Origin: Antiquaquibacter oligotrophicus
GTDB lineage: Bacteria; Actinomycetota; Actinomycetes; Actinomycetales; Microbacteriaceae
DNA: 64,000 nucleotides
Assembly (NCBI RefSeq): GCF_020535405.1
Contig: NZ_CP085036.1
Span: 2,108,001 to 2,172,000 of the forward strand
Direction: 5' to 3'
Positions 9,400-18,833 of this stretch are shown here, in pieces. Position numbers and translations under genes: made by a program. The number at the start of each line of letters is the position of its first letter. The stretch's first letter is position 1. A model generated the notes under the pieces. It did no database searches, was not told where the DNA came from, and was given only the letters and a program-made list of their open reading frames with translations.

Positions 9400-9978
9400 A
9401 TGCTACGCAAGGCACTGCCTCTCGCCCTTTTCGCCGCTCTCGCGCTGTCCGGCTGCACATCGCTCGCCGACGTCGCCGACGGTACGGTGGTGCCCGGCGC
9501 CTCGACACCGGAGGCGCAGGTCGACCCCTCGGTCACGTGCACCGACGGTGAGCCCGTCGTCATCGACATGGATCAGGCTCTGTGGCGCCACCCCACGAAC
9601 GCTTTCTTCGACGGCACGGAGGAGACCCTGCCAACCCCGCAGGACCTCGAGCACATCCTCCGCAACGATGCCGCGATCATCGTGATCTACGAGAAGGACA
9701 CGTTCTCCGCAGCCGAGCTGTCCCCGCTTCGCACGTGGATCGATGACGAGCTCGCGGCGGTCGCGATGCCCTCCAGCGATGAGCAGCCGGCGCTCGCGCC
9801 CATCGAGGTGCGAGTCGGTGACACCGTGAAGCTGTGCGATGGCATCGACGTCGTGCGTTTCAAGGGGTGGGCGGCCGATCGCGACCTGTCCGACCAGATC
9901 GCCCACGACCCCGCGAGCCCCGAACTCCTCGAGGACACGGAGAAGCCGGGCGACGCCCCCGAGGGTGTCGTCGAGTAA
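9400..9978 (+). CDS. Lipoprotein of unknown function (paralogue 2)
   Basis: 192 residues; GAGGAG lies 9 nt upstream of ATG 9400. Signal peptide with lipobox ALSG-C. Shares with the preceding lipoprotein the VTCTD start, LWRHPTNAFFDGTEE, DLEHILRND, IVIYEKD, LSPLRTWIDDELAAVAMPSS and VKLCDGIDVVRF, giving a clearly conserved domain of about 110 residues with two conserved Cys (CTD and KLCDG). The C-terminal tail is acidic and variable. Probably exported; function unknown. Its stop codon is 2 nt from the convergent sdhB stop, with no terminator between. Confidence 0.78.
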   Translation: MLRKALPLALFAALALSGCTSLADVADGTVVPGASTPEAQVDPSVTCTDGEPVVIDMDQALWRHPTNAFFDGTEETLPTPQDLEHILRNDAAIIVIYEKDTFSAAELSPLRTWIDDELAAVAMPSSDEQPALAPIEVRVGDTVKLCDGIDVVRFKGWAADRDLSDQIAHDPASPELLEDTEKPGDAPEGVVE

Positions 9979-9980
9979 AG

Positions 9981-10739
9981 CTACGGCTTTCCGCGCAGGA
10001 TAGCCTGCTTCACCTCGGCGATCGCCTGCGTCACCTGGATGCCACGGGGGCACGCCTCCGAGCAGTTGAAGGTTGTGCGGCAGCGCCACACACCTTCCTT
10101 GTCGTTGAGGATGTCGAGGCGGACCTGCGACCCCTCGTCACGCGAGTCGAAGATGAAGCGGTGAGCGTTGACGATCGCGGCCGGGCCGAAGTACTGGCCG
10201 TCGGTCCAGAAGACGGGGCAGCTCGACGTGCACGCGGCGCACAGGATGCACTTCGTGGTGTCGTCGAAACGCTCGCGCTCCGCGACGGACTGCACACGCT
10301 CCTTGCCCTTCTCGGGGGCCGTCGACGCCATGAGGAACGGGTTCACCGAGCGGAAGGACTCGAAGAACGGCTCCATGTCGACGATGAGGTCCTTCTCGAG
10401 GGGCAGTCCCTTGATCGCCTCGATGTAGATCGGCTGCGTGATGTCCAGGTCCTTGATGAGGGTCTTGCACGCGAGACGGTTGCGACCGTTGATGCGCATC
10501 GCGTCCGAGCCGCAAATGCCGTGGGCGCACGAGCGACGGAAGGTGAGCGTGCCATCCTGCTCCCACTTGATCTTGTGCAGGGCATCGAGGATACGGTCGG
10601 TCGCGTACACCTCGACGTCGAAGTCCTGCCAGCGGGGCTCGGCATCCGTCTCCGGGTCGAACCGGCGGATGATGAGGGTTGCAGTGAACGACTTCACGGC
10701 GCCTACCTCGGCGGCGGGCTGCTCCATAACGGTGGTCAT
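9981..10739 (-). CDS. sdhB: Succinate dehydrogenase iron-sulphur subunit
   Basis: 252 residues. It links the flavin in SdhA to quinone at the SdhC/SdhD membrane anchor. The N-terminal [2Fe-2S] ferredoxin domain has RRSCAHGICGSDAM and a later C (RLAC). The C-terminal domain has CILCAACTSSCPVFW and CRTTFNCSEACPRGI, supplying the ligands for the [4Fe-4S] and [3Fe-4S] clusters. Last gene of sdhC-sdhD-sdhA-sdhB; its ATG overlaps the sdhA stop (TGATG), indicating translational coupling. Length and motifs are complete. Confidence 0.97.
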   Translation of the reverse strand: MTTVMEQPAAEVGAVKSFTATLIIRRFDPETDAEPRWQDFDVEVYATDRILDALHKIKWEQDGTLTFRRSCAHGICGSDAMRINGRNRLACKTLIKDLDITQPIYIEAIKGLPLEKDLIVDMEPFFESFRSVNPFLMASTAPEKGKERVQSVAERERFDDTTKCILCAACTSSCPVFWTDGQYFGPAAIVNAHRFIFDSRDEGSQVRLDILNDKEGVWRCRTTFNCSEACPRGIQVTQAIAEVKQAILRGKP

Positions 10740-12526
10740 CAGTACTTTCTTTCCATCGGCTCGTAGCGGGTGATGGTGACCGGCTTCCAGTCGAGCCGGA
10801 TGTGGTCGGCGGCGTCCGCTGAGTGGGGGTCACCCGTCAGGTACGCCATGGTGTGCTTCATGTAGTTCGCATCGTCACGGTTCGGGTAGTCGTCGCGCAT
10901 GTGCCCGCCGCGGCTCTCCTTGCGGTTGCGCGCGGAGAACACGACGACCTCGGCGAGGTCCAGCAGGAAGCCGAGCTCGATGGCCTCGAGCAGGTCGGTG
11001 TTGAACCGCTTGCCCTTGTCCTGGATCGCGATGTTCTTGTAGCGCTCGCGAAGGTCGTGGATGATCTTCGTGACCTCGGTGAGCGACTCCTCCGTGCGGA
11101 ACACCTGCGCGCTGCGGTCCATGTGGTCCTGCAGTTCTTTGCGGATCGCGGCGATGCGCTCGGTGCCCGTCGAGCCCCGGAGCTGTTCGATGAGCTGACG
11201 GATGCCCGCAGCCGGGTCATCCGGAAGCGGCGTGAAGTCCACGGTCGCCGCATACTCGACCGCGTTGTTGCCCGCCCGCTTACCGAAGACGTTGATGTCG
11301 AGCAGCGAGTTGGTGCCGAGACGGTTGGAGCCGTGGACGGACACACACGCGCATTCGCCGGCGGCATAGAGGCCAGGAACAACCGTGTCGTTGTCGCTCA
11401 GCACCTCCGCCTTGACGTTGGTGGGGATGCCGCCCATCGCGTAGTGCGCGGTCGGCATGACGGGCACGGGCTCGACGACGGGGTCGACGCCCAGGTAGGT
11501 GCGCGCGAACTCGGTGATGTCGGGGAGCTTCGTCTCGAGGATCTCGGCGCCAAGGTGCGTGCAGTCGAGCAGCACGTAGTCCTTGTGCGGGCCCGCGCCG
11601 CGCCCCTCCGCGACCTCCTGCACCATGCAGCGGGAGACGATGTCGCGCGGTGCGAGGTCCTTGATGGTGGGGGCGTAGCGTTCCATGAACCGCTCTCCCG
11701 AGGCGTTGCGCAGGATTGCGCCCTCACCTCGAGCGCCCTCGGTCAGCAGGATGCCGAGGCCCGCGAGTCCCGTCGGGTGGAACTGGAAGAACTCCATGTC
11801 CTCGAGCGGGAGACCCTTGCGCCAGATGATGCCGACGCCGTCGCCCGTGAGGGTGTGCGCGTTGGAAGTGGTTTTGTAGATCTTGCCGAAACCACCGGTG
11901 GCAAACACAATCGCCTTCGCCTGGAAGACGTGCAGCTCGCCCGTGGAGAGCTCGTACGCAACCACCCCGGACGGCTTACCGTCGGTCATGACGAGGTCGA
12001 GAACGTAGAACTCGTTGAAGAAGTTGATGCCGAGCTTGACGCAGTTCTGGTACAGCGTCTGCAGGATCATGTGGCCGGTGCGGTCGGCGGCGTAGCAGGC
12101 GCGGCGCACGGGAGCTTTTCCGTGGTCGCGAGTGTGACCACCGAAGCGCCTCTGGTCGATCTTGCCCTCCGGCGTGCGGTTGAACGGCAGACCCATGTTC
12201 TCGAGGTCGATGACCGCGTCGATGGCTTCCTTCGCGAGGATCTCGGCGGCATCCTGGTCGACCAGGTAGTCACCGCCCTTGACGGTGTCGAAGGTGTGCC
12301 ACTCCCAGTTGTCCTCTTCGACGTTGGCGAGAGCAGCGGCCATGCCGCCCTGCGCGGCACCCGTGTGGGAACGCGTCGGGTAGAGCTTGGAGATCACGGC
12401 CGTGCGTGCCTTGGGGCCCGCTTCGATCGCGGCACGCATACCGGCACCACCGGCACCAACGATCACGACGTCGAACTGGTGGTAATGCACTCCGTCGACG
12501 GTGGTGCTCTCGTTCGCGTCCGTCAC
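10739..12526 (-). CDS. sdhA: Succinate dehydrogenase flavoprotein subunit
   Basis: 595 residues from GTG 12526, which overlaps the sdhD stop in a GTGA tetranucleotide; a longer frame running back to 12754 has no coding character and would cover sdhD. It oxidises succinate to fumarate. Visible motifs: [17 protein letters not shown] (FAD binding), [14 protein letters not shown] with the His that carries covalent [23 protein letters not shown] (substrate site), [11 protein letters not shown], and [13 protein letters not shown]. The C-terminal domain carries the typical [28 protein letters not shown] region. Normal length for SdhA. Confidence 0.97.
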   Translation of the reverse strand: MTDANESTTVDGVHYHQFDVVIVGAGGAGMRAAIEAGPKARTAVISKLYPTRSHTGAAQGGMAAALANVEEDNWEWHTFDTVKGGDYLVDQDAAEILAKEAIDAVIDLENMGLPFNRTPEGKIDQRRFGGHTRDHGKAPVRRACYAADRTGHMILQTLYQNCVKLGINFFNEFYVLDLVMTDGKPSGVVAYELSTGELHVFQAKAIVFATGGFGKIYKTTSNAHTLTGDGVGIIWRKGLPLEDMEFFQFHPTGLAGLGILLTEGARGEGAILRNASGERFMERYAPTIKDLAPRDIVSRCMVQEVAEGRGAGPHKDYVLLDCTHLGAEILETKLPDITEFARTYLGVDPVVEPVPVMPTAHYAMGGIPTNVKAEVLSDNDTVVPGLYAAGECACVSVHGSNRLGTNSLLDINVFGKRAGNNAVEYAATVDFTPLPDDPAAGIRQLIEQLRGSTGTERIAAIRKELQDHMDRSAQVFRTEESLTEVTKIIHDLRERYKNIAIQDKGKRFNTDLLEAIELGFLLDLAEVVVFSARNRKESRGGHMRDDYPNRDDANYMKHTMAYLTGDPHSADAADHIRLDWKPVTITRYEPMERKY

Positions 12527-12966
12527 TGGTTCACCGGGCAGAAGCTCGGGAGAAGGTCGGCGGGGGAGCCTGCCGGGCACGGGTCGAATGTGTAGATCAC
12601 GAGGGTTCCCAGGGTGAGGAGCACGATGGTCGACACGAGGATCGCGCCGAGCAGGATGCGCCGGATGGTCGGGTTGGTGGCGTAGTCGTTGACGAGGGTG
12701 CGCATGCCGTTGGCGCCGTGGATGAGGGCGAGCCACAGCAGGAGTGTGTCCCACACCACCCAGAACGGGTCGGCGAGCTTGCCGGCGACGAAGGCGAAGT
12801 CGATGGCCTTGACGCCCTCACCGGCGACGAGGTTGACGAAGAGGTGGCCGAAGATGAGCACCACGAGCACAACACCCGAGGCGCGCATGTAGATCCAGCC
12901 CCACTTCTCCCAGTTCACACCGGGGCGACGCTCCGGTCGCTCGTTCGGCATCGGAATGGCGGTCAT
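12523..12966 (-). CDS. sdhD: Succinate dehydrogenase membrane anchor subunit D
   Basis: 147 residues from ATG 12966, which overlaps the sdhC stop (TGATG); an in-frame GTG one codon upstream is also possible. Three membrane helices: around 30-50 ([16 protein letters not shown]), 70-90 ([20 protein letters not shown]) and 105-125 ([20 protein letters not shown]). The [15 protein letters not shown] segment is typical of SdhD and contains the candidate haem-ligand His. Together with SdhC it anchors SdhAB and forms the quinone site. Confidence 0.93.
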   Translation of the reverse strand: MTAIPMPNERPERRPGVNWEKWGWIYMRASGVVLVVLIFGHLFVNLVAGEGVKAIDFAFVAGKLADPFWVVWDTLLLWLALIHGANGMRTLVNDYATNPTIRRILLGAILVSTIVLLTLGTLVIYTFDPCPAGSPADLLPSFCPVNQ

Positions 12967-13406
12967 CACTCACCCCCGAAGACGTGCATGAGCTGACGCG
13001 GGATGAAGCCGGCGAGAAGAACGAGCCACAGACCGATGACGATCCAGAACATCAGGCGCTGGTGTTTGGTGCCGACGCTCCAGAAGTCGATGAGGATGAT
13101 GCGCAGGCCGTTGAGCGCGTGCAGGCCGATGGCGGCGACGAGGCCGATTTCGCCAAGACCCATGATGGGCGTCTTGTACGTGTTGATGACCGCGTTGTAC
13201 GCCTCGGGGCTCAAGCGCACGAGAGCCGTGTCGAGGATGTGCACGAGCAGGAAGAAGTAAATGGCGACACCGGTGATGCGGTGAAGCACCCACGACCACA
13301 TTCCTTCACGTCCGCGATACAGGGTGCCCGCGGGGCGCCGGGGCGGCTTGATGGTGGGTGTGGCGGCCGGGTCGGTCGCCAGGGTACCCGCCGACTTCTG
13401 TGGCAC
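12966..13406 (-). CDS. sdhC: Succinate dehydrogenase cytochrome b556 subunit C
   Basis: 146 residues from GTG 13406, chosen because AAGGAGG lies 6 nt upstream; a longer frame extending to 13763 has no support. The hydrophilic N-terminus is followed by REGMWSWVLHRITGVAIYFFLLVHILDTALV, the family signature with the haem-ligand His, then two further helices (IGLVAAIGLHALNGLRIILID and FWIVIGLWLVLLAGFI). First gene of the sdh operon. A candidate -10 box, TAGACT, lies about 70 nt upstream on the minus strand. Confidence 0.94.
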   Translation of the reverse strand: MPQKSAGTLATDPAATPTIKPPRRPAGTLYRGREGMWSWVLHRITGVAIYFFLLVHILDTALVRLSPEAYNAVINTYKTPIMGLGEIGLVAAIGLHALNGLRIILIDFWSVGTKHQRLMFWIVIGLWLVLLAGFIPRQLMHVFGGE

Positions 13407-13528
13407 GAGCAACCCTCCTTGTGGGAGTCGAGGCCGCGGTCGCTGCGGCCGACGTCGAATCTGTGGGCCAGACGCTCCCAGTCTATTCCGCGTCTGGAAG
13501 GGATGCGGCTTAGGAGGCCCTAACCGTC

Positions 13529-13556
13529 TCGACGTCGAGATATCCGCCTCTACACT
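13529..13556 (+). promoter_or_regulatory. Candidate leaderless promoter for the 13563 gene
   Basis: TCGACG at 13529-13534, a 16-nt spacer and TACACT at 13551-13556. The -10 box ends 6 nt before the GTG start at 13563, so transcription would begin at the start codon. The same 157-nt gap carries the sdh promoter on the other strand. Confidence 0.4.
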
Positions 13557-13562
13557 GGCGAG

Positions 13563-14402
13563 GTGAGGCCTCTTCTTCTTCCTGCGATAGCCGTGCTGGC
13601 CGCGGCTGGCGTGGTCGCCGTGCCAGCAGCACTCCACCTGACGGACAGGTTCGAGGCGGAGGCGCAGTTCGACGCGGCCGTCACCTCCGCGGCAACCGCA
13701 GGGACCGAAGCACAGGCGGCGTTGGCGGCGTGGGAGACGGCCGTGGATGCGGCGAACCTGCACCTCGAGGATGCCCGCGCCGTGGCATCCGCGGGCGTCG
13801 GCTATCTCGATGCCGCGGCCCTCGAGGCTCTCGTCGCGGCCAACAGCGATGTGGACGAGGCTCTCGCAGTCGATGTGCGCGGTGGCTCACCGATGCCGAG
13901 CACCGAGAGACCGACCTCGGCGGCCGAGCTTCGTGACAGCGCGAAATCGTTAGACCTCTGGTCGACCGACAGCTCCGAGCTGAGCGCGTCGGTGCTCGCC
14001 GACGCGGCGAGCGTCGACGACCTCACGGTGTCGAGTGCGGATGCCGTCGCCGCCGCTATCGACTCGGTTACCGCTCATGCGACCTCTGCCCTCGCCGTCG
14101 CGCCCATCGCGTCCGCGGAGACGCGCTCCGCGCTCGAGGCGGCGCGGGATGCCCTCCTCGCCGCAGCGAAGGGCGACGAGCCGCGAGCGAGCTACGTCTC
14201 CGCCTATGCGGCCGCCGTGGAGGCGGCATTCGCGTCGCAGCGTGCGGAAGAAGCGGCAGCGGCGGCGCGTGAGGCCGAGGCCAATGCTGAGGCGAGGGCT
14301 GACACGAGGGCGCGTCTTGATCTCTTTTTGCATGACCTTCCGCCGTTCGATATCTGCGACCACGTCTTCTGCGTCGACGGAATCGTTGTTGGCGTGTCCT
14401 GA
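13563..14402 (+). CDS. Ala-rich membrane-anchored or secreted coiled-coil protein, unknown function
   Basis: 279 residues. A hydrophobic segment at about 3-25 (LLLPAIAVLAAAGVVAVPAAL) acts as a signal anchor or signal peptide. The rest is very rich in Ala, Glu and Asp, with a predicted coiled coil at about 225-262 (SQRAEEAAAAAREAEANAEAR). It ends in a short distinctive tail, FDICDHVFCVDGIVVG, with two Cys three residues apart from an Asp-His pair. No family recognised. It is divergent from sdhC and convergent with ptsH. The start is supported by the -10 box just upstream and not by a ribosome binding site. Confidence 0.6.
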   Translation: MRPLLLPAIAVLAAAGVVAVPAALHLTDRFEAEAQFDAAVTSAATAGTEAQAALAAWETAVDAANLHLEDARAVASAGVGYLDAAALEALVAANSDVDEALAVDVRGGSPMPSTERPTSAAELRDSAKSLDLWSTDSSELSASVLADAASVDDLTVSSADAVAAAIDSVTAHATSALAVAPIASAETRSALEAARDALLAAAKGDEPRASYVSAYAAAVEAAFASQRAEEAAAAAREAEANAEARADTRARLDLFLHDLPPFDICDHVFCVDGIVVGVS

Positions 14403-14417
14403 CGCCCGACGTGAGTA

Positions 14418-14690
14418 CTACGCGTCGTGGTCCTCAAGGAGGAACGCCTCGAGCGAGTCAGCCACCGCCACGGCGTCGTCGCCATCGACGGAGAGCACGA
14501 CCTCATCGCCTTTCTCGATGCCGAGCGAGAGCACCGAGAGGATGCTCGCCGCATTCGCGGGCTTCTTGTCGCCCTTGGTGATGGTGACCTTGTGACCGGA
14601 GCCGCTCGCGGCCTCGACGAAGAGCGCCGCGGGTCGCGCGTGGAGTCCCGAGCTCGAGGCGACGGTGACGGTGCGTTCTTCGGTGGCCAT
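14418..14690 (-). CDS. ptsH: Phosphocarrier protein HPr
   Basis: 90 residues. HPr relays phosphate from Enzyme I to sugar-specific EIIA proteins in the cytoplasm. The phosphorylation site is His17 in SSGLHARPAALF. The region equivalent to the regulatory Ser46 loop reads NAASILSVLSLG with Ser49; HPr kinase is generally absent from actinobacteria, so regulation there is doubtful. AAGGAG lies upstream of the ATG. It follows the DeoR-type regulator by 27 nt on the same strand, so the two are probably co-transcribed, divergently from ptsI and the mannitol genes. Confidence 0.96.
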   Translation of the reverse strand: MATEERTVTVASSSGLHARPAALFVEAASGSGHKVTITKGDKKPANAASILSVLSLGIEKGDEVVLSVDGDDAVAVADSLEAFLLEDHDA

Positions 14691-14717
14691 GTGTACTCCT
14701 TGTGTTGTGGGTGATTG

Positions 14718-15497
14718 TCAGAAGGCTTTGGGGCGACCGGGCCACAGCACCTGGGTGCCCGCGGCCTCGATGTCTTGCACGAGGTCGGCGTTGACCCCGG
14801 CATCCGTGATCACGGTGTCGACTGCCGCGAGTGGTGCGATTCGCCCGAACTCCTCGCGACCGAATTTGGTGTGATCGGCGAGCACAACGGTGCGGCGTGC
14901 GGCTTTGATGAGCGCCGTTTTGACTGCGGCTTCGGCCATATTGGTTGTCGTCAGTCCGCGTTCCGGGGTCAGTCCGTTCACGCTGATGAAGGCGACGTCG
15001 ACGTTGACCATGCCGAGGAGCTGATGAGTCCACGTGCCGACCGAAGCGAGGGAGGTCGTGCGTACCGCGCCGCCGAGAAGGTAGAGCTCGATGTTGGGTC
15101 GCGGGGCGACGGTCGAGGCGACCGCGAGCGAGTGGGTAACGACCGTGAGGGGGCGGTCGGCGGGGAGAAGTTCCGCGAAGCGGATGGCGGTTGTCCCGGC
15201 GTCGATGATGATCGATCCGTTCTCGGGCAGTTCGTCGAGGGCAAGGGTCGCGATCGCGAGTTTTTCGGAGGCGTGGAGGCCCTCCCGGTCGGAGACGGGA
15301 CTCATGAGGGCAGCGCGTTCAACGGGGATGGCCCCTCCGTGTGCGCGGCGCACGAGACCACGGCGCTCGAGGCTCGTGAGGTCGCGGCGAATGGTCTCCG
15401 GCGTTACGGCAAGAAGCTCGGCGAGTTCGCGCACGTCGACCCTGCCCTGGGCATGGGCCTGCTCCAGGATCTTCTGGTGTCGTTCGGGGGCGTACAT
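14718..15497 (-). CDS. DeoR-family transcriptional regulator of PTS genes
   Basis: 259 residues from ATG 15497 (GGAG 6 nt upstream); longer frames to 15755 run through the promoter region. N-terminal DeoR winged helix with ELAELLAVTPETIRRDLTSLERRGLVRRAHGGA, followed by the C-terminal sugar-phosphate-sensing domain with IIDAGTTAIRFAELL and the LLGGAVR, VDVAFISVNG and KFGR motifs. It is divergent from ptsI-mtlAFD and upstream of ptsH, so it most likely controls both sides through the inverted repeats at 15531-15580. By analogy with corynebacterial SugR/FruR the effector would be a phosphorylated sugar; that is inference. Confidence 0.88.
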   Translation of the reverse strand: MYAPERHQKILEQAHAQGRVDVRELAELLAVTPETIRRDLTSLERRGLVRRAHGGAIPVERAALMSPVSDREGLHASEKLAIATLALDELPENGSIIIDAGTTAIRFAELLPADRPLTVVTHSLAVASTVAPRPNIELYLLGGAVRTTSLASVGTWTHQLLGMVNVDVAFISVNGLTPERGLTTTNMAEAAVKTALIKAARRTVVLADHTKFGREEFGRIAPLAAVDTVITDAGVNADLVQDIEAAGTQVLWPGRPKAF

Positions 15498-15530
15498 CGA
15501 ACTCCATTGTCCTTGGGGAGTAAACCAAAC

Positions 15531-15580
15531 ACAAACAAAAGTCTGTTTAGCTAGTTTTATCTTTGAAACTGTTTGTTTGT
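15531..15580. promoter_or_regulatory. Operator inverted repeat between deoR-ptsH and ptsI-mtl
   Basis: ACAAACAAA (15531-15539) is exactly inverted at 15572-15580 (TTTGTTTGT), and further TGTTT-type half sites occur between them (GTCTGTTTAG at 15541). The right arm overlaps a candidate ptsI promoter, TTGTTT (15573-15578), 17 nt, TACGGT (15596-15601). AAACA/TGTTT-type sites are typical targets of DeoR-family PTS regulators in actinobacteria. The A/T-rich tract stands out against the G+C-rich surroundings. Confidence 0.6.
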
Positions 15581-15654
15581 CAACGAGTTTCGTTGTACGG
15601 TGTTCGCACACGGGCACCCGCACAGGCGATGGGAACCCAACGAGGAGTTGAGCA

Positions 15655-17304
15655 ATGACGCAGATCCAGGGCATCGGAGTTGGCCGTGGAATCGCTACCG
15701 GACCCGTCCTGACGATGCCGGAGCCGCTCAGCGAACCCGTGGTAGCTCCGCGCACGCGCGACGCCGCCGACGAGAAGCAACTCGTTCTCGACGCACTCCA
15801 CGCGGTCGCAGCCGACCTCGCCGAGCGCGCGAAGCTCGCCGGGGGAGATGCCCAGGCGGTGCTCGAGGCTCAGGCGATGATGGCGCAGGACCCCGGACTC
15901 ATCGAGGGCGTCGACGAGCGTATCGATGAGGGCAGCACCGGTGAGCGTGCCGTCTTCGACGCATTCGAGGCCTACCGAGAGATGCTCGTCGGGCTCGGCG
16001 GTTACATGGCGGAGCGCGCGGCTGATCTCTCGGATGTTTCGCAGCGCATCGTCGCCCATTTGCGTGGCGTACCGGCACCCGGCGTCCCCGAATCCGACAC
16101 TCCGTTCATCCTCGTGGCGCGCGATCTCGCCCCGGCGGACACCGCGCTCCTCGACCTGGAACGGGTCCTCGCTCTCGTCACGGTCGAAGGCGGACCGACG
16201 TCCCACACCGCGATCCTCGCGCGCTCGCGGTCCATTCCCGCTGTTGTCGGCGTCGAGAGCGCAGGCTCGTTGAGCGACGGCACCGTCGTGATCGTGGATG
16301 CCGCGTCAGGAACGATCACCGTCGAGCCGACCGCGGCAGACCTCGACGCCGCAGAGACACGCACGGCCGAGCTTCAGAAGATCGCCAGCGCACCGATCAC
16401 CGACGGTGCCCTCGCCGACGGTCACGCGGTTCCGCTGCTGGCCAACCTCGGTAAGCCGTCCGAGGCGAAGGCCGCGGTCGAGTTGGGTGCCGAGGGTGTC
16501 GGCCTCTTCCGCACCGAGTTCCTCTTCCTCGGTTCCACGAGTGCCCCGACGGTCGCTCAGCAGCGTGAGGCCTACACGGAGTTGCTCTCGGCCTTCCCCG
16601 GCAAAAAGGTTGTGGTGCGTGCACTCGATGCCGGTTCCGACAAGCCGCTGGCCTTCCTGAACGATGCGGAGGAGGAGAATCCGGCACTCGGACTCCGCGG
16701 ACTCCGCGCGTTGCGAGCCAAGGAGGACATCCTGCGCGAGCAACTCACGGCGCTCGCCGAGGCTCAGGCCGCCACATCCGCCGACCTCTGGGTCATGGCC
16801 CCCATGGTGGCCGACGCCGAGGAAGCCGAGTATTTCGTCTCGCTCGCCAAGGAACTCGGCATCCGAGTCGCCGGCGTGATGGCGGAAGTGCCGTCGCTCG
16901 CGCTTATGGCGCCGGAGGTGACGGCGGTGAGCGACTTCGTGAGCATCGGTACCAATGATCTGACCCAGTACACCCTCGCTGCGGATCGTCTGCTCGGCTC
17001 GGTCGCGAATTACCAGGATCCGTGGCATCCCGCGGTCCTGCGTCTCATCAAACTTCTGGGCGACGCCGGCCGTGCCGCGGGCAAGCCCGTCGGCGTGTGT
17101 GGTGAGGCTGCTGCCGACCCGGCCCTCGCGGTTGTACTCGTCGGCCTCGGTGTCACAACGCTGTCCATGACCCCCGCCGCTTTGGCGGATGTCCGAGCCG
17201 AACTGGCGCGGACCACCCTCGAGCAGGCGACGGCACGAGCCGCCGCCGCGCTCCGAACCTCAACGGCCGCCGCTGCGAGATCCGCCGCGGCGTCCGTCGA
17301 CTGA
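15655..17304 (+). CDS. ptsI: PTS Enzyme I (phosphoenolpyruvate-protein phosphotransferase)
   Basis: 549 residues, cytoplasmic. It transfers phosphate from PEP to HPr. The N-terminal HPr-binding and swivelling domain carries the active-site His184 in GGPTSHTAILARS. The C-terminal PEP-binding TIM barrel has GVGLFRTEFLFL, VVRALDAGSDKPL, NPALGLRGLRAL, SIGTNDLTQYTLAADR and the catalytic Cys482 in VGVCGEAAADP. GAGGAG precedes the ATG. The C-terminal 20 residues are Ala/Ser-rich. Leads a ptsI-mtlA-mtlF-mtlD operon and is slightly shorter than E. coli EI (575). Confidence 0.97.
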   Translation: MTQIQGIGVGRGIATGPVLTMPEPLSEPVVAPRTRDAADEKQLVLDALHAVAADLAERAKLAGGDAQAVLEAQAMMAQDPGLIEGVDERIDEGSTGERAVFDAFEAYREMLVGLGGYMAERAADLSDVSQRIVAHLRGVPAPGVPESDTPFILVARDLAPADTALLDLERVLALVTVEGGPTSHTAILARSRSIPAVVGVESAGSLSDGTVVIVDAASGTITVEPTAADLDAAETRTAELQKIASAPITDGALADGHAVPLLANLGKPSEAKAAVELGAEGVGLFRTEFLFLGSTSAPTVAQQREAYTELLSAFPGKKVVVRALDAGSDKPLAFLNDAEEENPALGLRGLRALRAKEDILREQLTALAEAQAATSADLWVMAPMVADAEEAEYFVSLAKELGIRVAGVMAEVPSLALMAPEVTAVSDFVSIGTNDLTQYTLAADRLLGSVANYQDPWHPAVLRLIKLLGDAGRAAGKPVGVCGEAAADPALAVVLVGLGVTTLSMTPAALADVRAELARTTLEQATARAAAALRTSTAAAARSAAASVD

Positions 17305-17350
17305 TCACTCTTCGCCATCCACCCCCACCATCCAAGGAGACCCAGACAAG

Positions 17351-18817
17351 ATGACAACGACGTCCGCAGAACCCGTCGCCCAGCGCGGCGGGGCCCGAGT
17401 CGCGGTTCAGCGATTCGGCACCTTCCTTTCGGGCATGATCATGCCCAACATCGCCGCCTTCATCGCGTGGGGCATCATCACTGCCCTGTTCATCCCCACG
17501 GGTTGGCTGCCGAATGAGACGCTCGCCGCCCTCGTCGGGCCGATGCTCGCCTACCTCATCCCTCTGCTCATCGCGTTCACCGGTGGGCGCATGGTTTACG
17601 GCAACCGAGGTGGTGTGATCGGTGCTATTGCCGCCATGGGTGTCATCGTCGGCGGTGACGGCAACATCATGATCCTCGGAGCCATGGTCGCCGGCCCCCT
17701 CGCGGCCCTCATCCTCAAGCAGATCGAGCGCCTCTGGACCGGCAAGGTCAGGCCAGGCTTCGAAATGCTCGTCGACAACTTCTCGGCGGGAATCATCGGA
17801 TTCTTCCTCGCGCTCGCGGCCTTCTTCGGGCTCACCCCGATCATCAACTGGGTCACCAACCTGTTCGGTGGCGCCGTCGGCTTCCTCATCGACAACGGCC
17901 TCCTGCCGCTGGCCTCGATCATCGTCGAGCCGGCCAAGGTGCTGTTCCTGAACAACGCCATCAACCACGGTGTGTTCACCCCGCTCGGAGTCGAGCAGGT
18001 CGCGGAGACCGGTAAGAGCATCCTGTTCCTCATCGAGGCCAACCCCGGCCCCGGCGCAGGACTCCTCCTCGCGATCAGCATTTTTGGTGTCGGTGCGGCG
18101 CGCGCCACGGCACCGGGTGCCTTCATCATTCAGTTCTTCGGTGGCATCCACGAGGTGTACTTCCCCTACGTGCTCGCCAAGCCCATCCTCATCCTCGGCC
18201 TCATCGCCGGTGGTGCCTCGGGTGTTCTGACGAACGTCATCGGCAACGGCGGTCTCATCGCACCGGCCTCCCCGGGATCGATCATCGCGATCATGGGTGG
18301 TGCCCTCGCCGCTCAGACGGCGCTCACGGTCGCACTCTCGGTGATCATCTCGGCGGCAGTGACATTCGGTGTGACGATGCTCCTGCTGCTGGCCAGCCGC
18401 AAGCGCGACCTTGCTGCTTCGGACGCCGCGTTCCAGGACGCGATCACGAAGACCGAGGAGAACAAGGGCAAGAAGTCCGACCTGCTGGGCGCCATGGCCG
18501 GTCGTACCGCGAGTGGCGGAATCCACAACGTGGTCTTCGCGTGCGACGCGGGCATGGGTTCGAGCGCCATGGGCGCTTCGGTCTTGCGCAAGAAGCTCAG
18601 TAAGGCTGGAGTAGAGGGTGTGACGGTCACCAACAAGGCGATCGCGAACCTCGACGGCACAGAGGATCTCGTGATCACCCACCAGGACCTCACCGATCGC
18701 GCTCGACAGCAGACCCCGGGGTCCATCCACGTCTCGGTCGACAACTTCATGAACTCTCCGAAGTACGACGAGGTCGTCGAGCAGGTCGCGGCGCAGTCCG
18801 AGCAGCCCGCCAAGTAA
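17351..18817 (+). CDS. mtlA: Mannitol-specific PTS EIICB component
   Basis: 488 residues from ATG 17351 (AAGGAGA 10 nt upstream); an upstream in-frame extension to 17189 overlaps ptsI and is rejected. The EIIC membrane domain (about 15-345) contains FLSGMIMPNIAAFIAWGIITALF and the GGIHEVYFPYVL mannitol-family motif. The cytoplasmic EIIB domain follows, with phosphorylated Cys398 in FACDAGMGSSAMGAS. Imports mannitol as mannitol-1-phosphate. EIIA is a separate protein encoded next, unlike the E. coli EIICBA fusion. Confidence 0.96.
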   Translation: MTTTSAEPVAQRGGARVAVQRFGTFLSGMIMPNIAAFIAWGIITALFIPTGWLPNETLAALVGPMLAYLIPLLIAFTGGRMVYGNRGGVIGAIAAMGVIVGGDGNIMILGAMVAGPLAALILKQIERLWTGKVRPGFEMLVDNFSAGIIGFFLALAAFFGLTPIINWVTNLFGGAVGFLIDNGLLPLASIIVEPAKVLFLNNAINHGVFTPLGVEQVAETGKSILFLIEANPGPGAGLLLAISIFGVGAARATAPGAFIIQFFGGIHEVYFPYVLAKPILILGLIAGGASGVLTNVIGNGGLIAPASPGSIIAIMGGALAAQTALTVALSVIISAAVTFGVTMLLLLASRKRDLAASDAAFQDAITKTEENKGKKSDLLGAMAGRTASGGIHNVVFACDAGMGSSAMGASVLRKKLSKAGVEGVTVTNKAIANLDGTEDLVITHQDLTDRARQQTPGSIHVSVDNFMNSPKYDEVVEQVAAQSEQPAK

Positions 18818-18833
18818 CCAGACAGGAACACTC

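Noticed and set aside
12527..12754. Longer sdhA reading frame upstream of 12526
   Set aside because: Pro/Arg/His-rich translation overlapping sdhD; GTG 12526 gives the normal SdhA N-terminus and a coupled GTGA overlap.
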